A stretch of DNA of 64,000 bases from [Scytonema hofmanni] UTEX 2349 (GTDB taxonomy: Bacteria > Cyanobacteriota > Cyanobacteriia > Cyanobacteriales > Nostocaceae), in assembly GCF_000582685.1 (NCBI RefSeq), contig NZ_KK073769.1, forward strand, positions 157,962-221,961, in the 5' to 3' direction. This document shows, piece by piece, positions 25,310 to 34,373 of the stretch. A model generated the notes under the pieces. It made no database searches, was not told where the DNA came from, and saw nothing but the letters and a program-made list of their open reading frames with translations. Each line of letters opens with the position of its first letter. Positions within the stretch are counted from its first letter, which is position 1. A program made the translations under genes and the position numbers.

Positions 25310-25674
25310 CCGTTTTTGCTTTTAGCCTGGAAATTTATTTCCAGGTGGTTTTGCGCTTCTTCCAACAACAACCGCACCAAAGCAGTTGATTTTACCGAAC
25401 CAGGACGACCACTTAAAAGTACGTGTTCCGGTGCATATTTCCGCAATCCTTCCAGAACATTGAAAACTTCCCTTTCTTCCCTTGCTTCTAGAAATTGTTC
25501 TTTCTCTGGTTTAACCGTTTCTGGTTTAAGTGCGATCGCCTGTAAATCTAACAATAAGGATTTTCTCACCTTTTTGTCAAACTTATTACCCACAACATTC
25601 GTTAGCGTGTAAGTATCCCACCATTGAGCGTATTTCTCGCAGATTGATTCTAGATACGGCTTCCAGTCAACCAC
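25310..25674 (-). pseudogene. NACHT (STAND) protein, N-terminal remnant
   Basis: About 120 residues: an N-terminal region common in cyanobacterial NACHT proteins (VDWKPYLESICEKYAQWWDTYT), then the start of the NTPase domain. The Walker A motif reads GRPGSVKSTAL, where the family has G-x-G-K; the second Gly is Val, so nucleotide binding is probably lost. After LEINFQAK the frame runs on to 25177 only as antisense of the neighbouring ORF. The Walker B, sensor and repeat parts are missing; a matching HEAT tail lies beyond the IS. STAND NTPases often serve in antiphage or signalling roles, but this copy is dead. Confidence 0.75.
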
Positions 25675-26033
25675 TTCCGCTCCTCAGACATTAGAAAGAC
25701 TTAAAAAATACTATAGCGTAGCCAGTATATATTTGAGATATGACCGTAACAAGAAGAAAACCAACGGCTTAAGCATTGCTGATAATTAAGGCGATCGCAT
25801 GTTTTTTCTATGTTAGGAAATGAGAAAACGAACCGCAGAGGCACAGAGAACAGAGAGAAATAAGAGGAGCGAGAGAGTTTTTGCGTAAGTCCTATATGTA
25901 ATGCGATCGCAGTCTCTCATCAACAGCGTCCCTCTGCATTAAAAAACGCGCTCGTTTTTACCTAAATTTAGTCACCTAAATCTAAGACAATAAAAATTAA
26001 CAACAATTTTCGTTGACGCACTCATAAACTGTT
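25675..26033. other. intergenic region upstream of sodA
   Basis: A 360-bp spacer. It contains a partial dispersed repeat (GAACCGCAGAGGCACAGAG region, ~25830-25860, and AAAAAACGCGCTCGTTTTTA, ~25940-25960) similar to sequences at 23036-23095 and 55890-55950, and two HIP1-like sites. No RNA gene was recognised. Confidence 0.5.
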
Positions 26034-26771
26034 ATGACTATTGATCGTCGCCATTTCTTGTTTTTACTTGGTGCCAGTGTCGGTGCTTTTGCCTTAGATA
26101 GTCATGCTTCGGCAGAAAAAGCCCCAATTAGTCAAGGAACAACCACCGGCAATACTATCTTGCTTCCTCCCTTACCCTATGCTTACGATGCCCTTGAACC
26201 CCACATCGATCAGGCAACAATGCAGTTTCACCACGATAAACACCATGCAGCTTATGTGAAAAACCTAAATGCAGCGCTAGATAAACACCCAGAACTCAAA
26301 AGCAAACCTGTTGAAGAAATGTTACGCAACCTCAACAGCGTGCCGGCAGATATTCGCCAAATAGTACGCAACAATGGTGGTGGACATGTGAACCATTCCA
26401 TGTTTTGGCTAATTATGAAACCCCAAGGTGGTGGAGAACCAACAGGAGCGATCGCATCCGCCATTAATCAAAGCTTCGGTAGTTTCGCTGCTTTCAAAAA
26501 GCAATTTAACGAAGCTGGTACTGGTCGTTTTGGTAGCGGTTGGGTTTGGCTTGTCCGCAACAAAAATGGCAAGCTAGAAGTAACCACTACAGCTAACCAA
26601 GATAGTCCCCTCAGTCAAGGCAAATATCCAATTATGGGTAATGATGTCTGGGAACACGCATATTACCTTAAGTACCAAAACCGCCGCCCCGAATACTTAG
26701 ATGCTTGGTGGAACGTCTTAAATTGGGACGAGATTAATAAACGCTTTGCCGCAGCCAGTAAAGCCACTTAG
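26034..26771 (+). CDS. sodA: superoxide dismutase [Mn/Fe], exported or membrane-anchored
   Basis: A 245-residue enzyme converting superoxide to O2 and H2O2. The first ~28 residues form a signal or anchor (RRHFLFLLGASVGAFALDSHASA), with a twin-Arg that suggests export or membrane attachment. The mature part is a complete Mn/Fe SOD: MQFHHDKHHAAYV, HVNHSMFW, the metal-binding DVWEHAYYLKYQN and AWWNVLNW. The metal ligands (His, His, Asp, His) are all present. The family features favour Mn, as in the membrane-bound SodA of heterocystous cyanobacteria. It is transcribed alone. Confidence 0.95.
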   Translation: MTIDRRHFLFLLGASVGAFALDSHASAEKAPISQGTTTGNTILLPPLPYAYDALEPHIDQATMQFHHDKHHAAYVKNLNAALDKHPELKSKPVEEMLRNLNSVPADIRQIVRNNGGGHVNHSMFWLIMKPQGGGEPTGAIASAINQSFGSFAAFKKQFNEAGTGRFGSGWVWLVRNKNGKLEVTTTANQDSPLSQGKYPIMGNDVWEHAYYLKYQNRRPEYLDAWWNVLNWDEINKRFAAASKAT

Positions 26772-26829
26772 GGGAAGATGAGGAGAGGGGTGGATGCAAT
26801 ACTTCTCGGTTAAGAGCCATGAAATAAAT

Positions 26830-26945
26830 TTCCGCCTGAAAGCTAAAACCCATTAAAATGGGTTAAAAGACTACCCAGTAAGCTTTGAGCTTACTTTAGC
26901 TATTAGCCCGTTCGCGCAGCGTTCCCGAAGGGTACTTTAGTTCAG
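26830..26945. repeat. clustered hairpin repeats after sodA
   Basis: Several short inverted repeats in succession (AACCCATTAAAATGGGTT; AAGCTTTGAGCTT; CCCGTTCGCGCAGCGTTCCCGAAGGG). The third resembles the repeat inside rsmG. Related clusters lie at 61355-61410 and 62545-62690. Confidence 0.65.
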
Positions 26946-26999
26946 GGCGGGTTTTTGGGCTTAACCGAGCAGTATTGGGGGTGGATCGAGGGAAAGAAT

Positions 27000-27045
27000 T
27001 ATTCTCCTTGTCCCCTTGTCCTCCTTGTCCCCCACTCCCCACTCC
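27000..27045. repeat. TTGTCCCC-type tandem repeat at the 3' end of rsmG
   Basis: Short units of TTGTCCCC and CCCACTC fill the space between the sodA-side hairpins and the rsmG stop codon. Confidence 0.75.
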
Positions 27046-27047
27046 CC

Positions 27048-27848
27048 CTAAAGCGGCTTTTGAGTCGGTACACCAACAGCGCGGGGAAATTTAGCAGGCG
27101 TATTACTTACCTTCCGCAAGTACAAACAGTGACGAATGCTATTACTTAAGGGAGTTGTAAATTTTTCAATTGATTCAATTACACCACCCAACTGCTCAAC
27201 AGCATTCTCTAAAGCTGTTGTTTCTTCCTCTGTCCAATTACCCCGGTAAATTACCGCTAAACCGTTCTTTTTCAATAATGGTAAAGTATATTCCGCACAC
27301 GCAGATCCTGTCCCGACAGCACGGATTAAAGCTACATCGTAACGTTCTCGATGCTGGGGATGTTGACCTATTTCTTCGGCTCTGCCAACAAGAGTTTTAG
27401 CGTTATTTAAAGGAAGTTCGCTTAATATTTGTTCTATAAAAGTAATTTTTTTTCGAGTTGAATCTAAAAGAGTAATTTGACAAGCGATCGCCGTTCGCGG
27501 AGCGTTCCGCAGGAAAGGCGGGTCTTTGACCATCGCACATGCGACAGGAATACCGGGAAAACCCGCACCGGTACCAATATCAATAAAAGTGGGAGAAGCA
27601 GAGGACACAGGAAAGTCTATTTCACCTGATAACAGTGGGGCAATTCCCCGTAAGGAATCCCAAAGATGTTTTTCCCAAAATTCTTCGGGGTCGATGATTC
27701 GAGTTAAATTTAATTGACGGTTGCCTTCGAGAATTAATTCATAAAGTTGCTGAAATTGCTTCTGCTGTTGGGTAGTAGGTTGCCAATTGAGAGTTCGCTG
27801 CCAAATGTCTGCCATCAATGGCAGTAAGGGAGTTGTAAAGTTAGTCAT
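27048..27848 (-). CDS. rsmG: 16S rRNA (guanine-N7)-methyltransferase RsmG
   Basis: A 266-residue SAM-dependent methyltransferase (GidB) that methylates G527 of 16S rRNA. Family features: HLWDSLRGIAPLL, FIDIGTGAGFPGIPVA (SAM loop), ITLLDSTRKKITFIEQ and DVALIRAVG. Between VACAMVK and QITLLDS there are about 15 extra residues (DPPFLRNAPRTAIACQ region, ~106-121) encoded by a GCGGAACGCTCCGCGAACGG-type hairpin plus a HIP1 site, placed where homologues have a short loop. The frame is kept, so the protein may be active. Confidence 0.93.
   Translation of the reverse strand: MTNFTTPLLPLMADIWQRTLNWQPTTQQQKQFQQLYELILEGNRQLNLTRIIDPEEFWEKHLWDSLRGIAPLLSGEIDFPVSSASPTFIDIGTGAGFPGIPVACAMVKDPPFLRNAPRTAIACQITLLDSTRKKITFIEQILSELPLNNAKTLVGRAEEIGQHPQHRERYDVALIRAVGTGSACAEYTLPLLKKNGLAVIYRGNWTEEETTALENAVEQLGGVIESIEKFTTPLSNSIRHCLYLRKVSNTPAKFPRAVGVPTQKPL
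27484..27530. repeat. hairpin repeat insertion in rsmG
   Basis: A GCGATCGC site followed by an imperfect inverted repeat (CGTTCGCGGAGCGTTCCGCAGG) within the coding region. Relatives are at 26908-26933 and 49060-49080. Confidence 0.7.
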
Positions 27849-28087
27849 TGTTATTAACGCTCTTTCATCACTTTCACCAGAATAAATTTGAAACCCTATT
27901 TTTAGATTAGTCCGCGCAGGCGGACTTTGTTTGTATAGCCGCGACTTCCAGTCGTCAGGGCTTCATAATTATTATTCTCTATCCAGAATCATAGAAGAAG
28001 GTTAATAACGCATTAACTACTACAAGCTTATTTCAGCACTGTTAGCGGAGCTTTCCCGTAGGGTAGCGCTGACTACGAAATCATACT

Positions 28088-28121
28088 AAAAAACGCCCCC
28101 GAATCTCGGAAGGCGTTTTTT
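28088..28121 (-). terminator. psbA terminator
   Basis: A GC-rich hairpin (arms AAAACGCC / GGCGTTTT) with flanking A and T runs, about 40 bp downstream of the psbA stop. It could work in both directions. It is followed by an AGACGTTCC-family palindrome at 28130-28152. Confidence 0.75.
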
Positions 28122-28129
28122 AATTTGTA

Positions 28130-28152
28130 GAGACGTTCCACTGGAACGTCTC
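28130..28152. repeat. dispersed palindrome, AGACGTTCC family
   Basis: Inverted repeat GAGACGTTCC-ACT-GGAACGTCTC between the terminator hairpin and the psbA stop codon, so it would be in the 3' untranslated region of the psbA mRNA. Confidence 0.8.
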
Positions 28153-28158
28153 TGAAGA

Positions 28159-29241
28159 TTAACCGTTGATAGCAGGTGCAGTCAATGCTACAGGAGCGAA
28201 GTCAGCAGCAGCCAAATCTAGAGGGAAGTTGTGAGCGTTGCGCTCGTGCATTACTTCCATACCTAGGTTAGCGCGGTTGATTACGTCAGCCCATGTGTTG
28301 ATGACGCGACCGCTAGAGTCAATTACTGATTGGTTGAAGTTGAAACCGTTTAGGTTGAAAGCCATTGTGCTTACACCCAAGGAGGTGAACCAGATGCCAA
28401 CTACTGGCCATGCTGCCAAGAAGAAGTGCAAAGAGCGGCTGTTGTTGAATGAAGCGTATTGGAAAATCAAGCGACCGAAGTAACCGTGTGCTGCAACGAT
28501 GTTGTAGGTTTCTTCTTCTTGACCGAATTTGTAACCGTAGTTTTGTGATTCGGTTTCGGTTGTTTCACGAACCAAGGAAGATGTTACTAGACTTCCGTGC
28601 ATTGCAGAGAATAGGCTACCACCGAATACACCAGCTACACCTAATTGGTGGAAGGGGTGCATCAAGATGTTGTGTTCTGCTTGGAACACAATCATGAAGT
28701 TGAAGGTTCCAGAGATACCCAAAGGCATACCGTCAGAGAATGAACCTTGTCCGATTGGGTAGATTAAGAATACTGCGGTTGCTGCTGCTACTGGAGCTGA
28801 GAATGCTAGGCAGATCCAAGGACGCATACCTAAGCGGTAAGAAAGTTCCCATTCACGACCGAGGTAGCAGAATACGCCGATCAAGAAGTGGAATACTACC
28901 AATTGGTAAGGACCACCGTTGTACAACCACTCATCTAAGGAAGCTGCTTCCCAGATTGGGTAGAAGTGCAAGCCGATTGCGTTAGAAGAAGGAACAACTG
29001 CACCAGAGATAATGTTGTTTCCGTAAATCAAGGAACCTGCAACAGGCTCACGGATACCATCGATGTCTACTGGAGGTGCTGCGATGAACGCAATGATGAA
29101 GCAGGTGGTGGCGGCTAGCAGGGTTGGAATCATCAATACGCCGAACCAACCGATGTATATACGGTTTTCGGTGCTGGTGATCCAGGTGCAGAACCGTTCC
29201 CATACGTTACCGCTTTCGCGACGTTGTAAGGTTGTGGTCAT
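28159..29241 (-). CDS. psbA: photosystem II reaction-centre protein D1
   Basis: The 360-residue D1 core subunit, which binds P680, pheophytin, QB and the Mn4Ca cluster in the thylakoid membrane. Translation starts at the ATG at 29241 (TTTLQRRES); the ten upstream in-frame codons are non-coding. Residue 130 is Glu (CYLGREWELS), the D1:2-like high-light form, not Gln130. Tyr161, His190, His198 and the C-terminal cluster ligands before DLAAADFAPVALTAPAING (processed after Ala344) are in place. No mutation of a key ligand was seen. Cyanobacteria carry several psbA copies, and this is only one of them. Confidence 0.98.
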   Translation of the reverse strand: MTTTLQRRESGNVWERFCTWITSTENRIYIGWFGVLMIPTLLAATTCFIIAFIAAPPVDIDGIREPVAGSLIYGNNIISGAVVPSSNAIGLHFYPIWEAASLDEWLYNGGPYQLVVFHFLIGVFCYLGREWELSYRLGMRPWICLAFSAPVAAATAVFLIYPIGQGSFSDGMPLGISGTFNFMIVFQAEHNILMHPFHQLGVAGVFGGSLFSAMHGSLVTSSLVRETTETESQNYGYKFGQEEETYNIVAAHGYFGRLIFQYASFNNSRSLHFFLAAWPVVGIWFTSLGVSTMAFNLNGFNFNQSVIDSSGRVINTWADVINRANLGMEVMHERNAHNFPLDLAAADFAPVALTAPAING

Positions 29242-29277
29242 TTTTTTATGATTGCTGTGAATGTTGAACAATGTATC

Positions 29278-29300
29278 AGGCAGATTTGTTTTTTGCCTGT
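29278..29300 (-). promoter_or_regulatory. stem-loop in the psbA leader
   Basis: CAGGCA and TGCCTG form a 6-bp stem around an A-rich loop, about 40-60 bp upstream of the psbA ATG. It would lie in the 5' untranslated region or at the promoter. psbA mRNA stability is often light-regulated through its leader, but a function here is only inferred. Confidence 0.3.
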
Positions 29301-29413
29301 ATTAATACTTTACATGTTTTTAAGGAATTGTGGCAATTATATCTATTTATAATTTTTATGTTTTAGATAAGCCCTACTTATAGCTACACGCGAGTTGGTG
29401 AAGCCACCGGATG

Positions 29414-30907
29414 CTAGAAATCAAAGTAAATATAAGGCAAGCTGCCTTCAGGAGCCAATAACCAAACAGCGTAGAGACATAGTGGCACGAAGAAAAGCTT
29501 GACAGTCCAATGGAACTGTAATCTTAAGTTGCGGTTAAAGGCATACACTATAACCATAAGCACAGCTAAAATCGTTAGTGCCCAAGTGAGTTGGGATTGG
29601 CTGAGATTCAAAGCTTCTACATAGACCTTTTCGGCAAACTGTGCGTCTGCGGAATGACCCCAAAGATGCTGAATTACTACAGATGAGTCTTGGAGGTTGG
29701 GTAAGCGGAACCAGATCCAAGAGGTGAAAACCATTATTTGAGTTAGCAACCAAGCGAATAGTATACCTATGGGATTTTGCCAGAAGTGTTCTATATCTTC
29801 AAAGCGATCGCTAATTGCATCAGTCAGTCGATGAACCACCAAAGCTAAACCGTGGTAAATACCCCAAACTACATAACCCAAAGCTGCACCATGCCAAATG
29901 CCAGCAATTAACATCACAATAAATAAATTCAAGCAGGTGCGATCGAAACCCTGACGGGAACCACCCAAAGGAAAATATATATAGTTACGCAACCAATCGC
30001 CTAGTGTCATGTGCCATCGTCGCCAAAAATCAGCAATACTCGTGCTGAAGTAGGGAAAGTCAAAATTCTCTGGCAAAACCAAGCCGAAAAGCAAAGCACT
30101 ACCACGGGCAATGTCTACGTAACCATTAAAATCTAAATACAATTGCAAGCCGTAGGCAAATGTAGCCAACCATAAATCAGTACTACCTGCCCTTTGCAAA
30201 TTACCAAAACATAAATCTACAAAAATTCCCAGATGGTCTGCAAAAATGCCTTTTTTAACTGCACCTCTAGCAATTAACCATAATCCCTCTGCCACAATAT
30301 CAGGAGTCGGAAATTTCAGCGCACTAAATTGATTTTCTAGCTTGTGAAAGCGAGTAATCGGACCAGAAATCAATTTGGCAAAGAAAAATTTGTAGCTAGC
30401 AAACTTGAGAAATTCTCCAGTAGCCGGGGCACCGCGATAAACATCAACTAAATATGCAATGCACTCAAAGGTAAAAAAGGAAATACCCAATGGTGCAATT
30501 ATTTTAAAAGAATCACTTGATGCAGGTAACTGGAAAACAAACTTAAACAAAGGTTGTAAATATTTGAAACCTAATAGCAGCAAAACATTTAAAATTATAC
30601 CTAGCCACAAAATCTTTAAACGGCGACTATTCCAATCGGCTTGAGCAAATTGCCACTCTTCGTTAGAAATCCGCCAATCGAGAGTATGTTCTCCTGGTGA
30701 AGTGTTTTCTCCTAACGCCAAACCAAGACGAAAGTTAATAAAAACTAGTGCTAATAGTAGCGGTATATATTGAGCTTGCAAAGATGCGTAAAACACCAGG
30801 CTAGCAATCAACAATGTCCATAGCCGCAATTTTTCTTGTGTTAAAGACCAATAGATTCCCAGTACACTCAGTAAAAATAATCCGTAGACAATTGATATAA
30901 AATTCAT
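29414..30907 (-). CDS. MBOAT-family O-acyltransferase (AlgI-like)
   Basis: A 497-residue multi-span membrane protein. The MBOAT core is clear: DFWRRWHMTLGDWLRNYIYFPLGG (~residues 290-313) and the catalytic His in MLIAGIWHGAALGYVVWG. AlgI-type members move acyl groups, usually acetyl, across the membrane to exported polysaccharides, working with an SGNH-like partner. The next gene upstream (31065-34007) has such a domain, so the two probably form an acylation pair. The spacer between them is filled with heptanucleotide repeats. Confidence 0.92.
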   Translation of the reverse strand: MNFISIVYGLFLLSVLGIYWSLTQEKLRLWTLLIASLVFYASLQAQYIPLLLALVFINFRLGLALGENTSPGEHTLDWRISNEEWQFAQADWNSRRLKILWLGIILNVLLLLGFKYLQPLFKFVFQLPASSDSFKIIAPLGISFFTFECIAYLVDVYRGAPATGEFLKFASYKFFFAKLISGPITRFHKLENQFSALKFPTPDIVAEGLWLIARGAVKKGIFADHLGIFVDLCFGNLQRAGSTDLWLATFAYGLQLYLDFNGYVDIARGSALLFGLVLPENFDFPYFSTSIADFWRRWHMTLGDWLRNYIYFPLGGSRQGFDRTCLNLFIVMLIAGIWHGAALGYVVWGIYHGLALVVHRLTDAISDRFEDIEHFWQNPIGILFAWLLTQIMVFTSWIWFRLPNLQDSSVVIQHLWGHSADAQFAEKVYVEALNLSQSQLTWALTILAVLMVIVYAFNRNLRLQFHWTVKLFFVPLCLYAVWLLAPEGSLPYIYFDF

Positions 30908-30969
30908 TTAATTCAGATTTTATCATCATAAATAAAGCACCAGTAGTGGTGAATTATTATTAGAAATAT

Positions 30970-31066
30970 CCTCCTAACAACTAACCACTACCAACTACCA
31001 ACTAACAACTAACCACTACCAACTAACAACTAACAACTAACCACTACCAACTACCAACTACCAACT
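30970..31066. repeat. CAACTAC/ACCACTA heptanucleotide array
   Basis: Tandem units of CAACTAC, CAACTAA and CCACTAC separate the MBOAT gene from the DUF1574 gene. Confidence 0.85.
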
Positions 31067-34007
31067 ACTTTGTCGTCCAAGGAATCATCGGGTCATTTGC
31101 CAGCTTTTTCGAGACTTCGTATGCTCCGAAGCGGTTAAGATGGCTAGGGTCAGAAAAGTTTTTACTTGTCTGGGGAAATAGTTTGGTTAAATCCCGATAA
31201 ATCAAGCTAGAATTTGCGACCTGACTAGTCATATACTGTTGAAATTCTTGCTCATATTTGATGCGTACTGGGTCTAGATAATCTTTTGTCAGGGGCATAT
31301 TTACAAATACTAGGGAAATTTTTTTAGCTTGGGTAAACTCTAGCACGGCTTGGAAGGCAGCATCTTGTTCACCTACTATTTGAAATGATTTGTAATCGTT
31401 GTCGTAATTTCCGGAAACTTTGGGATGTTTTTGATAGTAATTGCGAGGATTGAAGCGGATAGATAAAGGTAAAAATCCATCAAAGTCAACTGCTTGCTGA
31501 GGATCTTCTTCAAGATTAGCAGTTGTTTGTGAGTCTGATGTAGCGGGTTGAGAACTGCTAATTATCGGCAAAGATTTAAATTCTTTGCTCAAGAAAGCTT
31601 TGAATTGATCGCGCTGTTGATATGTAGCCGAAACATTAGCTAAAGCTTCATTTAAAGATTGATTAATAGCTTGATAGCTATTGACATTTTGATTTTCGGC
31701 TTTTGTTTTTTGTTGTTCTTTGGTTGCTGATTGAACATCATTCGTACTACTAGCGAGTACTTTCTGAATTGCTTGTTGATAACCGGCTGATGCAGCGATC
31801 GCTTGAAAGGTTGCATCATCTCGACCGCTGTTAAATGCACGGGAACCATCTGCCCATATAATAATTTTCGGTAATTCTGATGGCTCTAAAACTCGGCGAA
31901 TGATAAAATCTACAACTTTAGCTGTGGCTCCATTTATACCAAAGTTAAACACATCAACGTCGTGATAACCCTGAGTTGCCAAAGCTTTGTCAAGTGCTGC
32001 CGGATCTATTCCCCTCAAAGCGCGGGAGGAACCAATAATTAAAATTTTGGGGGGAGTACCAGTTTTAGCGAGACGCTGTTTATACAATGCCAGTTGCTCA
32101 TCTAATTGTCTAGCATTGAAACTCGGCATTTGCGATCGCGCTGCTAATAAAATCGCCGTTGCGGTTGCCTTTGCTCTTGGCAGGGTATTATCATGTTTAG
32201 TAAATCCAGAAGCGTTGAATACAGAGGTGGCGCTTGGAGATTTTTTGCCAGAAGTATCGGCAAAAAAGGCAGTTCTCTCATCTTGATTTTCGTCATCATT
32301 CACAGAAGACGATTGAAGCACGACGCGAGCATCTGTTGGTTTCTGCCTAGTCAGAGCAACGGTTTGACCTAATATCCAATCGGTTTGCAGGGTAAGTAAT
32401 AATCCCAGCGTTCCCCAAACCAAAGCCGTTTTTAAACCTTGATAATCAGCGTTTTGCTCGGTTGAGTCTTGTTCTATAAATAGCTGGGTTGCCAGAAGAC
32501 TTTTTCTCGCGGTTGCACCCCAATCTCGAGCCACTTCGGTAACAAAAGTGTGAATTTCCTCGGTTGTTAAATCGGGACGCAAAATTGGCTCACTACTATC
32601 GGAGGGTAAAAGCTCATTAACGTAGGCAGAAGTGGCAGCAAATTCCGGGGTAGCTTCTGGTGCTAAAAGTTGGCGTTGCTGAAAATCAACACCATAATTC
32701 CAAAAAGGTTCTTTATTACCAGCACGCCGACCATACACCCTTACTCCGATTATATTAGGTATTTGTAACTGACGGACGCACTGAGTAACTTTGGGGGCAA
32801 CTTTTTTTCTTCCGGGACAAATAGGTGCATCACACATAACGTGTAGCAAGTCACCTTTTCTTAACAAAAGTACGCGAATGCCACCTGTTTTCAGGCGTAA
32901 ATTTAAGTCAGGATTAAGTAAACGCTCGATTAAAAAATGAATTGCCGGCTCATCCCCAGAACTTGCCAACTCCATAGCTGATGTGGAAAGTGCCGGATGT
33001 TGGGAAGCGGGTAAATTGAGCCAATCAATCCAATCAGGTTGCTGTTCAGTGGTTTTTTGTCCGTAGACGGTGGCTGCAAGAATTCCTTGGGGAGCGATCG
33101 CTTCTAACTGAGTTACAATAGCGTTCCAGCACGCCGTTTTATCTGGGGTTGCTTCCTTGGCAGTTGAGGTGCAAAATACATGTAGGGTCGATTCTTTCAA
33201 AGAAGCTTGCACCGTAACTTTTAATTCTGACAAAGCGGCACCGAGAAGAAGAGCGATCGCTTGTATATCTCCCCAACGCGCCCACTCTTTCAACATTACC
33301 TCAGGAGGCGTTAAATCTATTCGCAGCAACCAGTCTGGCTTGGTTTCGCCAACAACTTGCGAAGCGATAACAGCATCTTTATAGCCAACTAGTTTTAAAT
33401 CCCGTAGTTTTTGAGCTACAGGTTCAGCGATTAAAGATGGATCGGGAGTGTAACTCGACTGACAAAATATCCACAGACGATTTTCTTCTAAAGAACCCTT
33501 CTCTTGTGACTGTTCGTTCTTAACCTTGACTTCAACTGACACACCCAAAGTACTCAACGTTTCGCTGAGATAACGAGCGATCGCATCTGGGTGTCCTTGT
33601 CGTGCCAAACTTTCATTAGAGACAATCATCGCCCCACCAGGATTGATGCGGGATTTTTCCGCATCTTTAATCAGGGCTTGATTTACCTGTTCTAAATGCC
33701 TGTCGAGTTGATTTAAATAAACTTGATGACACCATTCCGGTCGCTTCTCTCCTTTTGTGCGACCATAAACAAATACTTGGTATATTGCAGGTTCCTGGTT
33801 TTTTGTCAACATTTCTAAGTCAGTCTGCTGTAACGCTTGCAGCAAGTCCGACAAAGTTTGCCAACGTTGAGGACAATCTCGACCTTCACAAAGAATGTGT
33901 AAGTCGTTTCCTCGCAACTGGATTTTCACCCCGAAAGTGTTGATACCTGTTGCTTGGCTTACCCATTGCACTAAGGATTTATGGCGTTCTAGTGATGCTT
34001 TTTTCAT
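31065..34007 (-). CDS. DUF1574 / SGNH-like protein with four N-terminal repeat modules
   Basis: A 980-residue protein. The first ~450 residues are four diverged modules of about 110 residues. Each contains an L-x-(V/I)-x-C strand (LHILCEG, LWIFCQS, LHVFCTS, LHVMCDA) and ends near a (V/A)YG....P-x-W motif (VYGRTKGEKRPEW, VYGQKTTEQQPDW, VYGRRAGNKEPFW). One membrane helix follows around residue 530. The C-terminal half resembles an SGNH hydrolase: ILIIGSSRALRGID (Ser), FNFGINGATAK and DPSHLNRFGA (Asp-His). It is likely a polysaccharide acylation partner of the adjacent MBOAT protein, with the SGNH part outside the cytoplasm. Confidence 0.82.
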   Translation of the reverse strand: MKKASLERHKSLVQWVSQATGINTFGVKIQLRGNDLHILCEGRDCPQRWQTLSDLLQALQQTDLEMLTKNQEPAIYQVFVYGRTKGEKRPEWCHQVYLNQLDRHLEQVNQALIKDAEKSRINPGGAMIVSNESLARQGHPDAIARYLSETLSTLGVSVEVKVKNEQSQEKGSLEENRLWIFCQSSYTPDPSLIAEPVAQKLRDLKLVGYKDAVIASQVVGETKPDWLLRIDLTPPEVMLKEWARWGDIQAIALLLGAALSELKVTVQASLKESTLHVFCTSTAKEATPDKTACWNAIVTQLEAIAPQGILAATVYGQKTTEQQPDWIDWLNLPASQHPALSTSAMELASSGDEPAIHFLIERLLNPDLNLRLKTGGIRVLLLRKGDLLHVMCDAPICPGRKKVAPKVTQCVRQLQIPNIIGVRVYGRRAGNKEPFWNYGVDFQQRQLLAPEATPEFAATSAYVNELLPSDSSEPILRPDLTTEEIHTFVTEVARDWGATARKSLLATQLFIEQDSTEQNADYQGLKTALVWGTLGLLLTLQTDWILGQTVALTRQKPTDARVVLQSSSVNDDENQDERTAFFADTSGKKSPSATSVFNASGFTKHDNTLPRAKATATAILLAARSQMPSFNARQLDEQLALYKQRLAKTGTPPKILIIGSSRALRGIDPAALDKALATQGYHDVDVFNFGINGATAKVVDFIIRRVLEPSELPKIIIWADGSRAFNSGRDDATFQAIAASAGYQQAIQKVLASSTNDVQSATKEQQKTKAENQNVNSYQAINQSLNEALANVSATYQQRDQFKAFLSKEFKSLPIISSSQPATSDSQTTANLEEDPQQAVDFDGFLPLSIRFNPRNYYQKHPKVSGNYDNDYKSFQIVGEQDAAFQAVLEFTQAKKISLVFVNMPLTKDYLDPVRIKYEQEFQQYMTSQVANSSLIYRDLTKLFPQTSKNFSDPSHLNRFGAYEVSKKLANDPMIPWTTK

Positions 34008-34373
34008 GCTCAGTAGACTTTACAAAAAGCTAGTTTTTAGGAGATAGGGCATTGGGCATTGGGCATTGGGCATTGGGCATGGGGTATGGGGTATGGGTAA
34101 TAGGAAACGCGAAAATCGGTAACGTATTTTTATCATTTTCACGTTCCCAATGCCCAATGCCTACTTGGACGATGGTTCATACCCCATACCCTAATCGCCA
34201 ATGCCTTGTAAACTAGAACCATAGATTTATCACCCAACTGAAGTTTTTTTTAACACTATTGTTACCCTATAAGCTTGCATAATAAACAATGAGAGTTTAA
34301 AGAAATTGCCAGCGACGGTTTGAATGAATTTTACGTTTGCTTCAATTATTATTTCAAGAATCACCTCTTACCG
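34008..34373. other. repeat-filled spacer between divergent genes
   Basis: GGGCATT and GGGTATG units (~34048-34098) and complementary CCCAATG and CCATACC units (~34145-34195) face each other and could pair. The remaining ~120 bp should contain the promoter of the small gene that follows; no clear consensus was seen. Confidence 0.6.

Noticed and set aside
28740..28985. Arg/Leu-rich + strand frame within psbA
   Set aside because: It is antisense to psbA; codon bias on the minus strand produces the open frame.
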